A DNA stretch of 34,166 bases, taken from Pseudomonadota bacterium (GTDB lineage: Bacteria > Pseudomonadota > Gammaproteobacteria > Xanthomonadales > Rhodanobacteraceae). The position numbers and the translations under genes are program-made. Below the pieces are notes generated by a model that searched no databases, was not told where the DNA came from, and saw nothing but the letters and a program-made list of their open reading frames with translations. The stretch covers positions 1 through 34,166 of the forward strand of contig JAJYTG010000011.1 in the NCBI GenBank assembly GCA_021793195.1, in the 5' to 3' direction. Shown piece after piece: positions 7,813 to 20,511 of this stretch. Each line of letters begins with the position of its first letter. Within the stretch, counting starts at the first letter, position 1.

Positions 7813-9975
7813 ATGGAGGCGGCCGCGAATCTGACGCGCGCGGGCGCCGGTCCGGTTCCCGAGTATGTGCGCGCGCTGGAATCCAAGCTCGCGTCGTACC
7901 TGCCTGCCGATCAGATCCTGCGCGTGCGCGGCGCGTTCCGGCGCGGCGCCGAGGCGCACGCCGGGCAGACCCGGCTCAGCGGCGAGCCCTACATCACGCA
8001 TCCGGTTGCGGTCGCGGGCCTGCTCGCCGATCAGCGCATGGATGCGGAAACGATCATCGCCGCGATCCTGCACGACACCCTCGAGGACACCGCCTTCGAC
8101 CGCACGGCGATGGAGGCCGAGTTCGGCAGCGTGGTCGCCGAGCTGGTCGACGGCGTGACCAAGCTGGACAAGGTGCGCTTCGCCAGTCGCCAGGAGGCCA
8201 CCGCCGAAAGCTTCCGCAAGATGCTGCTGGCGATGGCACGCGACCTGCGCGTGATCCTGATCAAGCTGGCCGATCGCCTGCACAACATGCGCACGCTCGA
8301 TGCCAAGGACGCCGACGCGCGCCGGCGCATCGCCGTCGAGACGCTGGAGATCTATGCGCCGATCGCGCAGCGGCTGGGCATGAACCTGGTCAAGTCCGAG
8401 TTGCAGGATCTCGGATTCCGGGCGCTCCATCCCGGCCGCCATCGCGTGATCGGCGCGCGCATCCAGGCGGCGCTGGGCAACCGGCGCGAGGCGATGGCGA
8501 AGATCGAAACCGCGCTGGCCGAGCGTCTCGCGGCCGAGGGCATCGCGGCACGGCTGGTCAGCCGGATCAAGGCGCCGTGGAGCGTCTACGCCAAGATGCA
8601 CGCCGAGCACAAGTCGTTCGCGCAGGTGATGGATGTTTTCGGTTTCCGCATCGTCACCGACAGCGTGATGCACTGCTATCAGGCGCTGGGCGCCGTGCAC
8701 GCGCTGTACAAGCCGCTGGACGCGCGCTTCAAGGATTTCATCGCGATCCCCAAGGCCAACGGCTACCAGTCGTTGCATACCGTGCTGTTCGGGCCGTTCG
8801 GCGCGCCGATCGAGATCCAGATCCGCACCGAGGACATGGACACCATCGCCGAGCGTGGCATCGCCGCGCACTGGGCCTACAAGACCGAGTCGCAGCCGCC
8901 CAATGGCGCCCAGGCACGTGCGCGCGAATGGATCGCCGGACTGGCTGATCGCGAGGCAGCGACGGCGTCTTCGCTGGAGTTCATCGAAAACGTCAAGATC
9001 GATCTGTTTCCGGACGAGGTCTACCTGTTCACGCCGCGCGGCGACATCCTCTCGCTGCCGCGCAACGCCACCGCGCTCGATTTCGCCTATGCGGTCCATA
9101 CCGATGTCGGCGATCATGCCGTCGCGGCGCGCGTTGACGGCGGTTTCGCGCCGCTGCGCACGCGGCTGTCCTCCGGTCAGGGTGTCGAGATCGTCACCGC
9201 CCCGTCGGCGCAGCCCAGTCCCCAGTGGCTGGAATTCGTGGTCAGCGGCAAGGCGCGAACCGCCATCCGCAATCATCTGAAAAAGCTGCAGCACGAGGAC
9301 GCCGTCGACTTCGGACATCGCATGCTTGATCGCGCGCTGTCGGCGCTCTCGACCAGCCTCGACACGATTCCGCCCGCGGTGCTGCAGCGCTTTCTCGAGG
9401 ACAGCCGCTACCGGCGCCTGGAGGAACTGCTGGCCGAGATCGCGCTGGGCAATCGCATGCCCGATCAGATCGCATTGCAACTGCTGGCCGCCGCCGGTCC
9501 TGCGGCCGCCCGCAGCGCGCCGCACGCGCGCGAGAAGATCACCATCACCGGGGCGGAACGCGGCGTGCTCAGCTTCGGCAACTGCTGCCATCCGCTGCCC
9601 GGCGATGCGATTTTCGGCTACCTGTCCACCGGCAAGGGCATCGTCGTGCACCGGCTCGAGTGCCCGAATGCCGCCGAGTTGCGCAAGACGCCCGAACGCT
9701 GCATCGAGATCGACTGGGACCACCGCGTGCAGGGCGATTACAAGGTGCAGCTGCGCATCGAGGTGCTCAACCGGCCCGGCGTGCTGGCCACGGTCGCCGC
9801 GGCGATCGCGGAAGCGGGCTCCAACATCGAGAACGTCGAGTACAGCGAGCGCGACAGCACGGCCGCGACGCTGCTGTTCACCATCGAGGTGAAGAACCGC
9901 AAGAACCTCGCCGACGTCATGCGTCGCGTGCGCCGTGCGCCGGTGGTGCATGGCGTCTATCGCCACCCGGTCTGA
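7813..9975 (+). CDS. spoT: Bifunctional (p)ppGpp synthetase/hydrolase of the SpoT/Rsh class
   Basis: HD hydrolase motif ILHDTLEDT; synthetase GYQSLHT; RFKD (RxKD) motif rather than RelA-type ExDD; TGS domain [34 protein letters not shown]-terminal ACT domain. Confidence 0.95.
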   Translation: MEAAANLTRAGAGPVPEYVRALESKLASYLPADQILRVRGAFRRGAEAHAGQTRLSGEPYITHPVAVAGLLADQRMDAETIIAAILHDTLEDTAFDRTAMEAEFGSVVAELVDGVTKLDKVRFASRQEATAESFRKMLLAMARDLRVILIKLADRLHNMRTLDAKDADARRRIAVETLEIYAPIAQRLGMNLVKSELQDLGFRALHPGRHRVIGARIQAALGNRREAMAKIETALAERLAAEGIAARLVSRIKAPWSVYAKMHAEHKSFAQVMDVFGFRIVTDSVMHCYQALGAVHALYKPLDARFKDFIAIPKANGYQSLHTVLFGPFGAPIEIQIRTEDMDTIAERGIAAHWAYKTESQPPNGAQARAREWIAGLADREAATASSLEFIENVKIDLFPDEVYLFTPRGDILSLPRNATALDFAYAVHTDVGDHAVAARVDGGFAPLRTRLSSGQGVEIVTAPSAQPSPQWLEFVVSGKARTAIRNHLKKLQHEDAVDFGHRMLDRALSALSTSLDTIPPAVLQRFLEDSRYRRLEELLAEIALGNRMPDQIALQLLAAAGPAAARSAPHAREKITITGAERGVLSFGNCCHPLPGDAIFGYLSTGKGIVVHRLECPNAAELRKTPERCIEIDWDHRVQGDYKVQLRIEVLNRPGVLATVAAAIAEAGSNIENVEYSERDSTAATLLFTIEVKNRKNLADVMRRVRRAPVVHGVYRHPV

Positions 9976-10033
9976 CGTTTCCCGCGTCGGGCGCCTTGCG
10001 TATGCTGGCGCTCCAGCCACCGGAGTTTCCACC

Positions 10034-10417
10034 ATGGACCGCAGCATCATCGCGACCGATCGCGCGCCCGCCGCGATCGGCCCCTACTCGCAGGCCGTGC
10101 GCGCCGTCCGGACGGTGTATCTCTCGGGGCAGATTCCGCTCGACCCGCTGAGCGGCGTGCTGGTGGCGGGTGACATCGCCGCGCAGACGCGCCGCTGCTT
10201 CGACAATCTCGCGGCGGTGGCCGAGGCGGCGGGCGGCTCGCTGGCGGACGCGGTGCGCATCGGCATCTACCTTGTCGATCTCGGTCACTTCGCGGCCGTC
10301 AACGCGGTGATGGCGGAGTACTTTGCACCGCCGTATCCGGCGCGGGCGACCGTCGGTGTCGCGGCGCTGCCGCGCGGCGCGGCGGTCGAGATCGAGGCCG
10401 TGCTGGTGCTGGGCTGA
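10034..10417 (+). CDS. ridA: RidA family enamine/imine deaminase
   Basis: [41 protein letters not shown]...[24 protein letters not shown]. Confidence 0.95.
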   Translation: MDRSIIATDRAPAAIGPYSQAVRAVRTVYLSGQIPLDPLSGVLVAGDIAAQTRRCFDNLAAVAEAAGGSLADAVRIGIYLVDLGHFAAVNAVMAEYFAPPYPARATVGVAALPRGAAVEIEAVLVLG

Positions 10418-10429
10418 GGCTGCCTGCGC

Positions 10430-12538
10430 ATGAGCGCCGCTGCGCCCGCCGCATCCACCGTCGGTCCGGCGGCGGAGCAGCCGCTGGCGACCCTGCGCGG
10501 AGTCGGTCCGGCACTGGCCGCCGCGCTGGCGCAGCGCGGACTGGAACGCGTGCAGGACCTGTGGTTCCACCTGCCGCTGCGCTACGAGGACCGGACGCGC
10601 ATCACCGCGATTGCCGGGCTGCTGCCGGGACAGCGCGCGCAGGTCGAGGGCACGGTGTCGGCGGTCGAGCGCAGCTTCCGCTTTCGCCCACAGTTGCGGG
10701 TGGCGCTGGACGATGAATCGGGCGCCACCCTGCTGCTGCGCTTCATCCACTTCAGTCGCAGCCAGGCCGAGCAGTTCGCTCCCGGCCAGCGGTTGCGCTG
10801 CTACGGCGAAGTGCGCCATGGCGCGCACGGCCCGGAGATCGTGCATCCGCAGTACCGCCGCGTCGATGCCGCGGCGGTGCCGGCTCTGGACGAGCGTCTG
10901 ACGCCGGTGTACCCGGCTGCCGAAGCGATCGGTCCGCGACGTCTCGCCGGTGCCGTTGCGCGTGCGCTGGACCGGCTACCCGCTGATGCCGAGCTGGAGC
11001 TGATTCCGGCCGGGTTGCGCGCGCCGCTGCAACTGATCCCGCTGCGTGCGGCGCTGCTCGAGGTGCACCGCCCGTCCGTCGACGCCGACCTCGACGCGCT
11101 GCGAGCCGGAACGCATCCGGCGCAACGGCGGCTGGCCTTCGAGGAACTGCTGGCCCACCATATCGGCCTGCGTCGTCTGCGCCAGCGCGTGCGCGCGCAG
11201 GCGGCACCCGTGCTGAGCGGTGGCGACAGACTGAACGCTGCGTTCGAGCGCGGACTGGCATTCAAGCTGACCGCCGCACAGCGGCGCGTGAGCGCCGAGA
11301 TCGCGTGCGACCTGGCCACGCCGGTGCCGATGCTGCGGCTGGTGCAGGGCGACGTCGGCAGCGGCAAGACCGTCGTCGCGGCCCAGGCCGCCCTGGTCGC
11401 GGTGGCGGCCGGCTATCAGGTGGCGCTGATGGCACCGACCGAACTGCTGGCCGAGCAGCATCTGCTCAACCTGCGCGCCTGGTTCGAACCGCTGGGTCTC
11501 GAAATCGCCTGGCTGGCCGGCAAGGTGCAGGGCCGAGCGCGCCAGGCGGCCCTGGCGCGGGTTGCATCGGGCGCCGCGGTGGTCGTCGGCACGCACGCGC
11601 TGATGCAGGAAGGCGTGCGCTTCGCGCGACTGGGGCTGGCGATCATCGATGAGCAGCATCGTTTCGGCGTGCATCAGCGTCTGGCGCTGAGCGAAAAGGG
11701 ACGCGGCGGGGGCCGGATGCCGCACCAGCTGGTGCTGACCGCGACGCCGATCCCGCGCACATTGGCGATGACCGCCTGCGCCGACCTCGATGTCTCGGTG
11801 ATCGACGAGTTGCCGCCCGGGCGCAGCCCGGTGCACACGGTGGCGATCGCCGACCGTCGCCGCGACGAGGTGATCGGGCGCATCCGCGAGGCCTGCACGG
11901 CCGGGCGCCAGGCCTACTGGGTCTGCACGCTGATCGAGGAGAACGAGCAGTTGGCCGCACAGGCCGCCGAGGTGGTTTACGCCGAGCTTTCCGCTGCGCT
12001 GCCCGGACTTGCCGTCGCGCTGGTGCATGGTCGCCTGAAGGCGGCCGGGAAGCAGGCGGTGATGCAGGCCTTCAAGGCGGGTGCCATCGCGCTGCTGGTG
12101 GCGACGACGGTGATCGAGGTCGGCGTCGATGTGCCCAACGCCAGCTTGATGGTAATCGAGAACGCCGAGCGTCTGGGGCTGGCGCAACTGCACCAGCTGC
12201 GCGGCCGTGTCGGTCGTGGCAGTACCGCGTCCAGCTGCGTGCTGCTCTATCGCACGCCGCTGTCGACGCTGGCGCGCGAGCGGCTGGCCGTGCTGCGCGC
12301 GACCGCTGACGGATTTCGCATCGCGGAGAAGGATCTCGAGCTGCGTGGTCCCGGCGAGGTGCTGGGCACGCGCCAGACCGGCGACATGGTCTTTCGTGTC
12401 GCCGACCTGCTGCGCGATGCCGATCTGCTGCCCGCGGTGCGCCACGTCGCCGATGTCTTGCTGGCCGAGTATCCCGATGCCGCCGATCGCCTGCAGGCGC
12501 GCTGGGTTGGCGGTACCGCGCGATTCGCGCAGGCTTGA
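10430..12538 (+). CDS. recG: ATP-dependent DNA helicase RecG
   Basis: LRLVQGDVGSGKTVVAAQAAL, APTELLAEQHLLNL, IIDEQHRFGVHQRLAL, LTATPIPRTLAMT, TTVIEVGVDVPNASLMVIENAERLGLAQLHQLRGRVGRG. Confidence 0.97.
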   Translation: MSAAAPAASTVGPAAEQPLATLRGVGPALAAALAQRGLERVQDLWFHLPLRYEDRTRITAIAGLLPGQRAQVEGTVSAVERSFRFRPQLRVALDDESGATLLLRFIHFSRSQAEQFAPGQRLRCYGEVRHGAHGPEIVHPQYRRVDAAAVPALDERLTPVYPAAEAIGPRRLAGAVARALDRLPADAELELIPAGLRAPLQLIPLRAALLEVHRPSVDADLDALRAGTHPAQRRLAFEELLAHHIGLRRLRQRVRAQAAPVLSGGDRLNAAFERGLAFKLTAAQRRVSAEIACDLATPVPMLRLVQGDVGSGKTVVAAQAALVAVAAGYQVALMAPTELLAEQHLLNLRAWFEPLGLEIAWLAGKVQGRARQAALARVASGAAVVVGTHALMQEGVRFARLGLAIIDEQHRFGVHQRLALSEKGRGGGRMPHQLVLTATPIPRTLAMTACADLDVSVIDELPPGRSPVHTVAIADRRRDEVIGRIREACTAGRQAYWVCTLIEENEQLAAQAAEVVYAELSAALPGLAVALVHGRLKAAGKQAVMQAFKAGAIALLVATTVIEVGVDVPNASLMVIENAERLGLAQLHQLRGRVGRGSTASSCVLLYRTPLSTLARERLAVLRATADGFRIAEKDLELRGPGEVLGTRQTGDMVFRVADLLRDADLLPAVRHVADVLLAEYPDAADRLQARWVGGTARFAQA

Positions 12539-12567
12539 GCATTGACCGCTTTCGCGGAGGGTGCACC

Positions 12568-13494
12568 GTGACGCCATGGCTGCTGATCGATACCGACCCC
12601 GGCGTGGACGACGCGCTGGCAATCCTGATGGCGCATCGCCATGGCCGCATCGCAGGGCTGAGCATTGCCGCCGGCAATGTCGGCCTCCACCACACCGTGT
12701 CGAATGCGCTCAAGCTCTGCGATGTCCTCGGCGCCGATATCCCGGTGTTCGCCGGTTGCCCGCTGCCGCTGGTGCGAGCTGCCGCCGACGCCGCCCACGT
12801 CCATGGCGCGGACGGCTTCGGCGATACCGGCTATCTCCCCTCGCGGCGCATGGCTGCCGGCGAGCATGCCGCGCTGGCGATGCTGCGGATCAGTCGCGAG
12901 CATGCCGGCGAAATGACCATCGTCGCCCTGGCGCCGCTGACCAATCTGGCGCTGGCGCTGCGGCTCGACCCGACGCTGCCGCAACGCGTTCCGCGCCTGG
13001 TGGTGATGGGCGGGGCGGTCAGCGGCCGCGGCAATACCTCGCTGGCGGCCGAGTTCAATATCGGCTTCGATCCCGAGGCGGCGGCGATCGTCTTCAGTGC
13101 CTGGCCGCGGTTCGAACTGGTCGACTGGGAACTGACCGCGCGCCACGCACTCGATTTCGCGCGTTGCGAAGCCTGGCTGGCGACGGATGATCCGCGCGCG
13201 CGCTTCTACGCGGCGATTTCGCGCAAGGTACGCGACTTCAGCCGTGCGCGAGGCCGCGCGGGTTTGCTCGCGGCCGATGCGCTGGCGATGGCGGTGGCGC
13301 TCGATCCGGGTCTGGTGACCGCGGGCGAGGAGCGTCACGTGGCGGTGGAACTGGACGGCGCGCTGACCCGCGGCAGCACCATCGTGGACTGGGAACGGCG
13401 CGGCAGCGCCGGCGCCAATGCGCGCATCGTCATGGCCGTGGATCAGGCGCGCTTCGAGGCTCTGGTCGCGAGCGCGCTGGGCGCCATTGCGTGA
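12568..13494 (+). CDS. Inosine/uridine-preferring nucleoside hydrolase family protein
   Basis: GTG start preceded by ggaggg; TPWLLIDTDPGVDDALAILMAHRHG is the calcium-binding IUNH N-terminal motif; ALAPLTNLALALRLDP; VVMGGAV. Confidence 0.92.
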   Translation: MTPWLLIDTDPGVDDALAILMAHRHGRIAGLSIAAGNVGLHHTVSNALKLCDVLGADIPVFAGCPLPLVRAAADAAHVHGADGFGDTGYLPSRRMAAGEHAALAMLRISREHAGEMTIVALAPLTNLALALRLDPTLPQRVPRLVVMGGAVSGRGNTSLAAEFNIGFDPEAAAIVFSAWPRFELVDWELTARHALDFARCEAWLATDDPRARFYAAISRKVRDFSRARGRAGLLAADALAMAVALDPGLVTAGEERHVAVELDGALTRGSTIVDWERRGSAGANARIVMAVDQARFEALVASALGAIA

Positions 13495-13499
13495 GCCAA

Positions 13500-13529
13500 T
13501 TGCCCGCCGTGGCGGCTCCGGGCTACAAT
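13500..13529 (+). promoter_or_regulatory. Candidate sigma70-like promoter for rpmE2
   Basis: TTGCCC (13500-13505), 18-bp spacer, TACAAT (13524-13529), about 32 bp before the ATG. Confidence 0.45.
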
Positions 13530-13560
13530 GCCGGTCTTTTCCGGTCTTGCAGGACCCGCC

Positions 13561-13812
13561 ATGAAGTCCGACGTCCATCCGCCGTATCAGCAGGTCGTGT
13601 TCCACGACATGACCGCCAATTTTGCCTTCCTCACCCGCTCGACCATGACCAGCAAGGAAACGGTCAAATGGGAGGACGGCAACGAGTATCCGCTGATCAA
13701 GGTGGAAATCTCCAGCGCCTCGCATCCGTTCTACACCGGCCAGCACAAGATCGTCGACTCGGCCGGTCGCGTGGACAAGTTCCGCCGCCGCTACGCCGCT
13801 GCCAAGAAGTGA
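13561..13812 (+). CDS. rpmE2: 50S ribosomal protein L31 type B (cysteine-free)
   Basis: [29 protein letters not shown]...[30 protein letters not shown]; no Cys in the protein, so no Zn ribbon. Confidence 0.95.
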   Translation: MKSDVHPPYQQVVFHDMTANFAFLTRSTMTSKETVKWEDGNEYPLIKVEISSASHPFYTGQHKIVDSAGRVDKFRRRYAAAKK

Positions 13813-14036
13813 TCGCCGCGGGGCGGGATGCCGCGCGCGCCGCCGCCTGACGGGCCCGTTCGGGGCGGTTTCGCGCCACGTCCGCATGACGCCGCTGTGC
13901 CATAATTCCGGGTGTCCGAACGCGAGTTTGAAACTTGCGTTCCACGTGCCGCGCGCCGCGGCTCGCGCGATCTGACTTGTCCCACCCGGCGCCGCCGCGC
14001 CCCAGCGGATCCGACGCTCGCAGCCAGGAGTCTGCC

Positions 14037-15329
<1,293 letters not shown>

Positions 15330-15361
15330 ATCGCGGTGCCACCTCCCGCGTTGCGTCAACG

Positions 15362-15384
15362 AAGCCCCGGCCCGCCCGGGGCTT
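15362..15384 (+). terminator. Intrinsic-type terminator hairpin downstream of gltA
   Basis: aagccccgg-cccgc-ccggggctt: 9-bp perfect stem 33 bp after the gltA stop, followed by a weak T run (gccgttt). Confidence 0.65.
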
Positions 15385-15461
15385 GCCGTTTCCGGACGGG
15401 GCGCCATGGCCTGAGCTGCTGATCGGGCAGGATTCCTGGGCCGCACCGGTTGCGCGGCCGA

Positions 15462-16127
15462 TCAGCCCGGCTTGTCGCGCGCAGGCCGGTCGCCGCCGCC
15501 AGCGCCTTCCCGCAGCAGCGCATCCAGCGCGGCGAGGGAAGCGCGGGCGAGCGGGCGGCCGTCGATGGGGTCCAGCGGCGCCTGGCGCAGCGCGTCCAGC
15601 GGCAGCACGGTCAGATCGAAGCTCAGATCGTCGGCAGCGAACAGCAGCACCGGCACCAGCAGTTCGCGCTCGCGGTCGAGGCGGATGCGACGGGACTGCG
15701 TTTCGGCACTGATTCCGCGATCAGTGAGAAACAGCGCGACGGCATCAGTGTCGTCGCTGAAGAGATGCAGGCAGACCGCCGAGTGCGTGTCGGCGGTGCC
15801 CTCGAGCACGGCACCGACCAGACGCGGTTCGAAGCGAGCCAGAAACCGCATCGCCGTCCGCGCGCCCGCGCGCCGAACGCGCAGGGCTTGCGGCTGCGAT
15901 GCGGGCTGAAACAGGCGCTGATGCTCGCGCAGGGCGTCCTCGATCTCCGCGTTGCGCGGCAGCGCCTGCTCGTCCCAGACACCGAGGCGGTCGGCGGCGC
16001 GGCGCTTGGCGTGGCCGTAATCGCGGATGCCGTGTTCGCTGATCAGACGTGCCGCCTCCAGCGCCACGCGACGCCGCAGCTGCTGCCGGTCGTTACCTTG
16101 GCGAGAGGAATGTCGGCCGCGCGCCAT
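15462..16127 (-). CDS. Uncharacterised protein, possibly nucleotidyltransferase-like, translationally coupled to mrcA
   Basis: ATG at 16127 overlaps the mrcA TGA (ATGA). MARGRHSSRQGNDRQQLRRRVALEAARLISEHGIRDYGHAKRRAADRLG...AMRFLARFEPRLVGAVLEGTADTHSAVCLHLFSDDTDAVALFLTDRGI. Fold assignment tentative. Confidence 0.8.
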   Translation of the reverse strand: MARGRHSSRQGNDRQQLRRRVALEAARLISEHGIRDYGHAKRRAADRLGVWDEQALPRNAEIEDALREHQRLFQPASQPQALRVRRAGARTAMRFLARFEPRLVGAVLEGTADTHSAVCLHLFSDDTDAVALFLTDRGISAETQSRRIRLDRERELLVPVLLFAADDLSFDLTVLPLDALRQAPLDPIDGRPLARASLAALDALLREGAGGGDRPARDKPG

Positions 16128-18607
16128 CAGAAGACGTCGTAGGCTTTCTTGTCCTGCTTGGGCGTGATCGGCGACTGCGCCTTGAGGCGGTCGTAGTCCT
16201 CGACGCGGAAGATTTCCGGCATCGCCAGCGGATCGTCGGGCGCCGCGGGCAGGCCGGTTTCGCGGTTGATCAGCGCGGTGATGATGCCGGGCGGCATCGG
16301 CAGCGGCGCCGGCGGCTGCCCCTGCAGCGCATCGCCCATCACCTGCATCCAGATCGGCAGTGCCGTGCGCGCGCCGAACTCGCCGTGGCCCAGCGAACCA
16401 TAGTCGTCGAAACCCACCCACACGGTGGTGACGATGTCGGTGTTGAACCCGGAGAACCAGCCGTCGCGGAAATCGTTGGTGCTGCCGGTCTTGCCGGAGA
16501 GGTCGCTGCGTCCCAGCGCCATCGCCGCCACGCCGGTACCGTGGCGGATCACGCTCTGCATCAGCGACGCGATCAGATAGTCGTTGCGCGGGCCGATCAC
16601 ACGCGGCGCCAGTCGCAGCGGTACCGGCCCCTGCAACGGTGCCGGCTGACTGAGGCCGTTGCTCAGCGCCGGCGCCGTGGGCGCGCTGGCGACCGTCGTC
16701 GGGGTGCGCGCTCCGCCGGCCTGGGCGTCCGCCAGCAGGCGCTGCGGGCAGTCGCGGCAGGCGCGTGGCGGATTGGCGATGTACACCGGTTTGCCGTCGC
16801 GGTCGTCGATCTCGCTGACGAAATAGGGATTCACCAGAAAGCCGCCGTTGGCGAACACCGCATAGCCGCGCGCCATTTCCATCGGCGAGACCGATGCCGT
16901 ACCCAGTGACAACGAGAGGTTGTCGGGTATGGCGTCGGGTCGGAAGCCGAAGCGCGTCACGTACTGGCGTGCGTAGGGCACGCCGATGGCGTCCACCAGG
17001 CGAATGGTCACCAGATTCTTCGACTGCGCCAGCGCCTCGCGCAGGCGCATCGGCCCTTCGAACTTGTCGTCGTCGTTGGCTGGCGTCCATTCGCCGTTCT
17101 TGGCCGAGGGGTCTGCAAACACCAATGGCGCGTCATTGATGATCGATGCCGGCGTGAAACCGCGCTGGAAGGCGGCCGAGTACAGGAACGGCTTGAAACT
17201 GGAGCCGGGCTGCCGCGCGATCTGGGTGGCGCGATTGAACTTGCTCTGGGTATAGCTGAAACCGCCGACCAGAGCCTCGATCGCGCCGTCGTCGGGCCGC
17301 AGCGTCACCAGCGCCGCCTGCGCCTTGGGCAATTGCGCCAGCTGCCAGTGACCATCGGCATCCAGCGCCACGCGCACCACGTCGCCGCGCTTGAGCACCT
17401 GATCCACGCGTTTGGGCGCGAGCCCCATGCGGCTGTCGTTGATGTAGGGGCGTGCCCAGGCGACGGCCGCCAGATCAAGGTCCACGGTCTGGCCGTCCGC
17501 CAGGAAGACATGCGCGCGCGCGGCATTGCTCTCGCTGACGATACCCGGGACCAGGCCGGCGACCGGATACAGCGCCGCGAGGGCCCGACTGCGCGCCTGC
17601 GGCCCGCTGCCGGGCGGCAGTTCGACGTGAGCTTCGGGTCCGCGCCAGCCGTGGCGATGATCGTAGGCCAGCAGCTCCGACCGCACCGCGTTGTTGGCAT
17701 CGTTCTGGATGCTGCTGACGATCGTGGTCTTGACCACATAGCCGTCGGTCAGCGCGCGATTGCCCAGTTGCGCGATCGCCGCCAGCCGCGCCATTTCGGC
17801 CACGTAGGGCGCCTCGACCTGGACCGGCGGCTCGTGCGGAAAGGCGTCGTCCGGCTCATGGACGGCCTGCTCGTACTGAGCCTTGCTGATGAAGCCGACC
17901 TCGAGCATGCGGCCCAGCACGTAGTTGCGTCGCTCGACCGCCTTGGGGCGATTGGTGACCGGGTTGCCGGTCGATGGGAACTTGGGCAGCGATGCCAGCA
18001 TCGCGCACTGGGCGATGCTCAGCTGGTCGAGCGTCTTGCCGTAGTAGTACTCGGCGGCTGCGGCCACGCCGTAGGCTCGATGGCCGAGGAAGATCTTGTT
18101 GAGGTAAAGGTCGAGGATCTCGTCCTTGGTCAGCTCGTGCTCGATGCGAAAGGCCAGGAACCACTCCATCAGCTTGCGCGTGTAGCTTTTTTCCGGGCTG
18201 AGGAAGAAGTTGCGCGCCACCTGCTGGGTGATGGTGCTGCCGCCCTGGACCTTTTCGCCGCCACTGATCAGCACGTGCAGCGCGGCGCGCAGGGTGCCCC
18301 AGACGTCGACGCCGGGATGGTGGTAGAAATCGGCGTCCTCGGCGGCCAGAAAGGCGTCTTTGACGTGCGCGGGCACCTGCTGGATCGTTACCGGAATACG
18401 CCGGGTTTCGCCGAACGTGGCGATCAGCTTGCCGTCGGCGCTGACCACGCGCATCGGCACTTGCATCTCGACGTCCTTGAGTATGGCCACCGAGGGCAGG
18501 CGCGGGGCGAGAATCCAGTAGGCGATGCCGAGCGCAGCCGTGCCGAGCACGGCGCCGAGCAGGGTGAGCAGCAGCGCATAGCGCAGCAAACGTTTGAGTA
18601 GGGGCAT
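16127..18607 (-). CDS. mrcA: Penicillin-binding protein 1A (bifunctional transglycosylase/transpeptidase)
   Basis: Glycosyltransferase motifs EDADFYHHPGVD and GGSTITQQVARN; transpeptidase motifs SSFK, SKN and KTG (SGKTGSTNDFRD) all present. Confidence 0.96.
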   Translation of the reverse strand: MPLLKRLLRYALLLTLLGAVLGTAALGIAYWILAPRLPSVAILKDVEMQVPMRVVSADGKLIATFGETRRIPVTIQQVPAHVKDAFLAAEDADFYHHPGVDVWGTLRAALHVLISGGEKVQGGSTITQQVARNFFLSPEKSYTRKLMEWFLAFRIEHELTKDEILDLYLNKIFLGHRAYGVAAAAEYYYGKTLDQLSIAQCAMLASLPKFPSTGNPVTNRPKAVERRNYVLGRMLEVGFISKAQYEQAVHEPDDAFPHEPPVQVEAPYVAEMARLAAIAQLGNRALTDGYVVKTTIVSSIQNDANNAVRSELLAYDHRHGWRGPEAHVELPPGSGPQARSRALAALYPVAGLVPGIVSESNAARAHVFLADGQTVDLDLAAVAWARPYINDSRMGLAPKRVDQVLKRGDVVRVALDADGHWQLAQLPKAQAALVTLRPDDGAIEALVGGFSYTQSKFNRATQIARQPGSSFKPFLYSAAFQRGFTPASIINDAPLVFADPSAKNGEWTPANDDDKFEGPMRLREALAQSKNLVTIRLVDAIGVPYARQYVTRFGFRPDAIPDNLSLSLGTASVSPMEMARGYAVFANGGFLVNPYFVSEIDDRDGKPVYIANPPRACRDCPQRLLADAQAGGARTPTTVASAPTAPALSNGLSQPAPLQGPVPLRLAPRVIGPRNDYLIASLMQSVIRHGTGVAAMALGRSDLSGKTGSTNDFRDGWFSGFNTDIVTTVWVGFDDYGSLGHGEFGARTALPIWMQVMGDALQGQPPAPLPMPPGIITALINRETGLPAAPDDPLAMPEIFRVEDYDRLKAQSPITPKQDKKAYDVF

Positions 18608-18721
18608 GGCCGCGGGGAGTGTGATCGCTGTCTAGGCAGGCGGCGGGAAGGGCGGAGTATAGATGCGCAGCCGGTGGCTCGATAGCGCGCTGCGGCTCAC
18701 GGATCGCAGTGTTTGAAATGA

Positions 18722-19899
<1,178 letters not shown>

Positions 19900-19900
<1 letters not shown>

Positions 19901-20511
19901 TGGCGAAGATCAACCTCCTACCCTGGCGTGCCGAACGCCGCAAACAGCGCGAGCGCGAGTTCTTCGTCCAGCTGGGCGTCTCCGCGGCGGCGGCTGTCGT
20001 CGTGCTGATGCTGGCGGTGTCGTGGATGGGCCTGCGCGTCGACAACCAGAACGAGCGCAACGCCTATCTGCAGGGCGAGATCAAGCAGGTCGACGCCAAG
20101 ATCGCGGAGATCAAGGACCTCGAGAAGACCCGGTCCCGGCTGCTGGCGCGCAAGGACATCATCGAGCAGCTGCAGGCCAATCGCTCGCAGATGGTCCACC
20201 TGTTCGACGAGCTGGTGAAGCGCACCCCTGACAGCGTGCGGCTGACGGCGATGAAACAGACCGGCAACAAGCTGGTGCTGGACGGCGTGGCCCAGTCCAA
20301 CGCGAGTGTCGCGACCTACATGCGCAACATCGAAGCCTCGCCATGGCTGGGCCCGGCCGACCTGACCAAGACCGAAAAGGAAAAGGGCAACAGCAGCGTC
20401 ATGCCCTACGTGTTCGGTCTCGATGTCACCCTGTCCCGGCCCAAGCCCAAGGATGACGGCAGCGCCGCCGCCCAGATGGCGGCGCCGGTGAAGGGAGGGG
20501 CCAAGCCGTGA
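19900..20511 (+). CDS. pilN: Type IV pilus assembly protein PilN
   Basis: MAKINLLPWRAERRKQREREFF; overlaps the pilM stop by one base. Confidence 0.95.

Noticed and set aside
7441-10050. 869-aa antisense ORF across rpoZ-spoT
   Set aside because: Opposite strand to well-supported rpoZ and spoT; low-complexity Arg/His/Gln/Asp composition typical of antisense frames in GC-rich genes.
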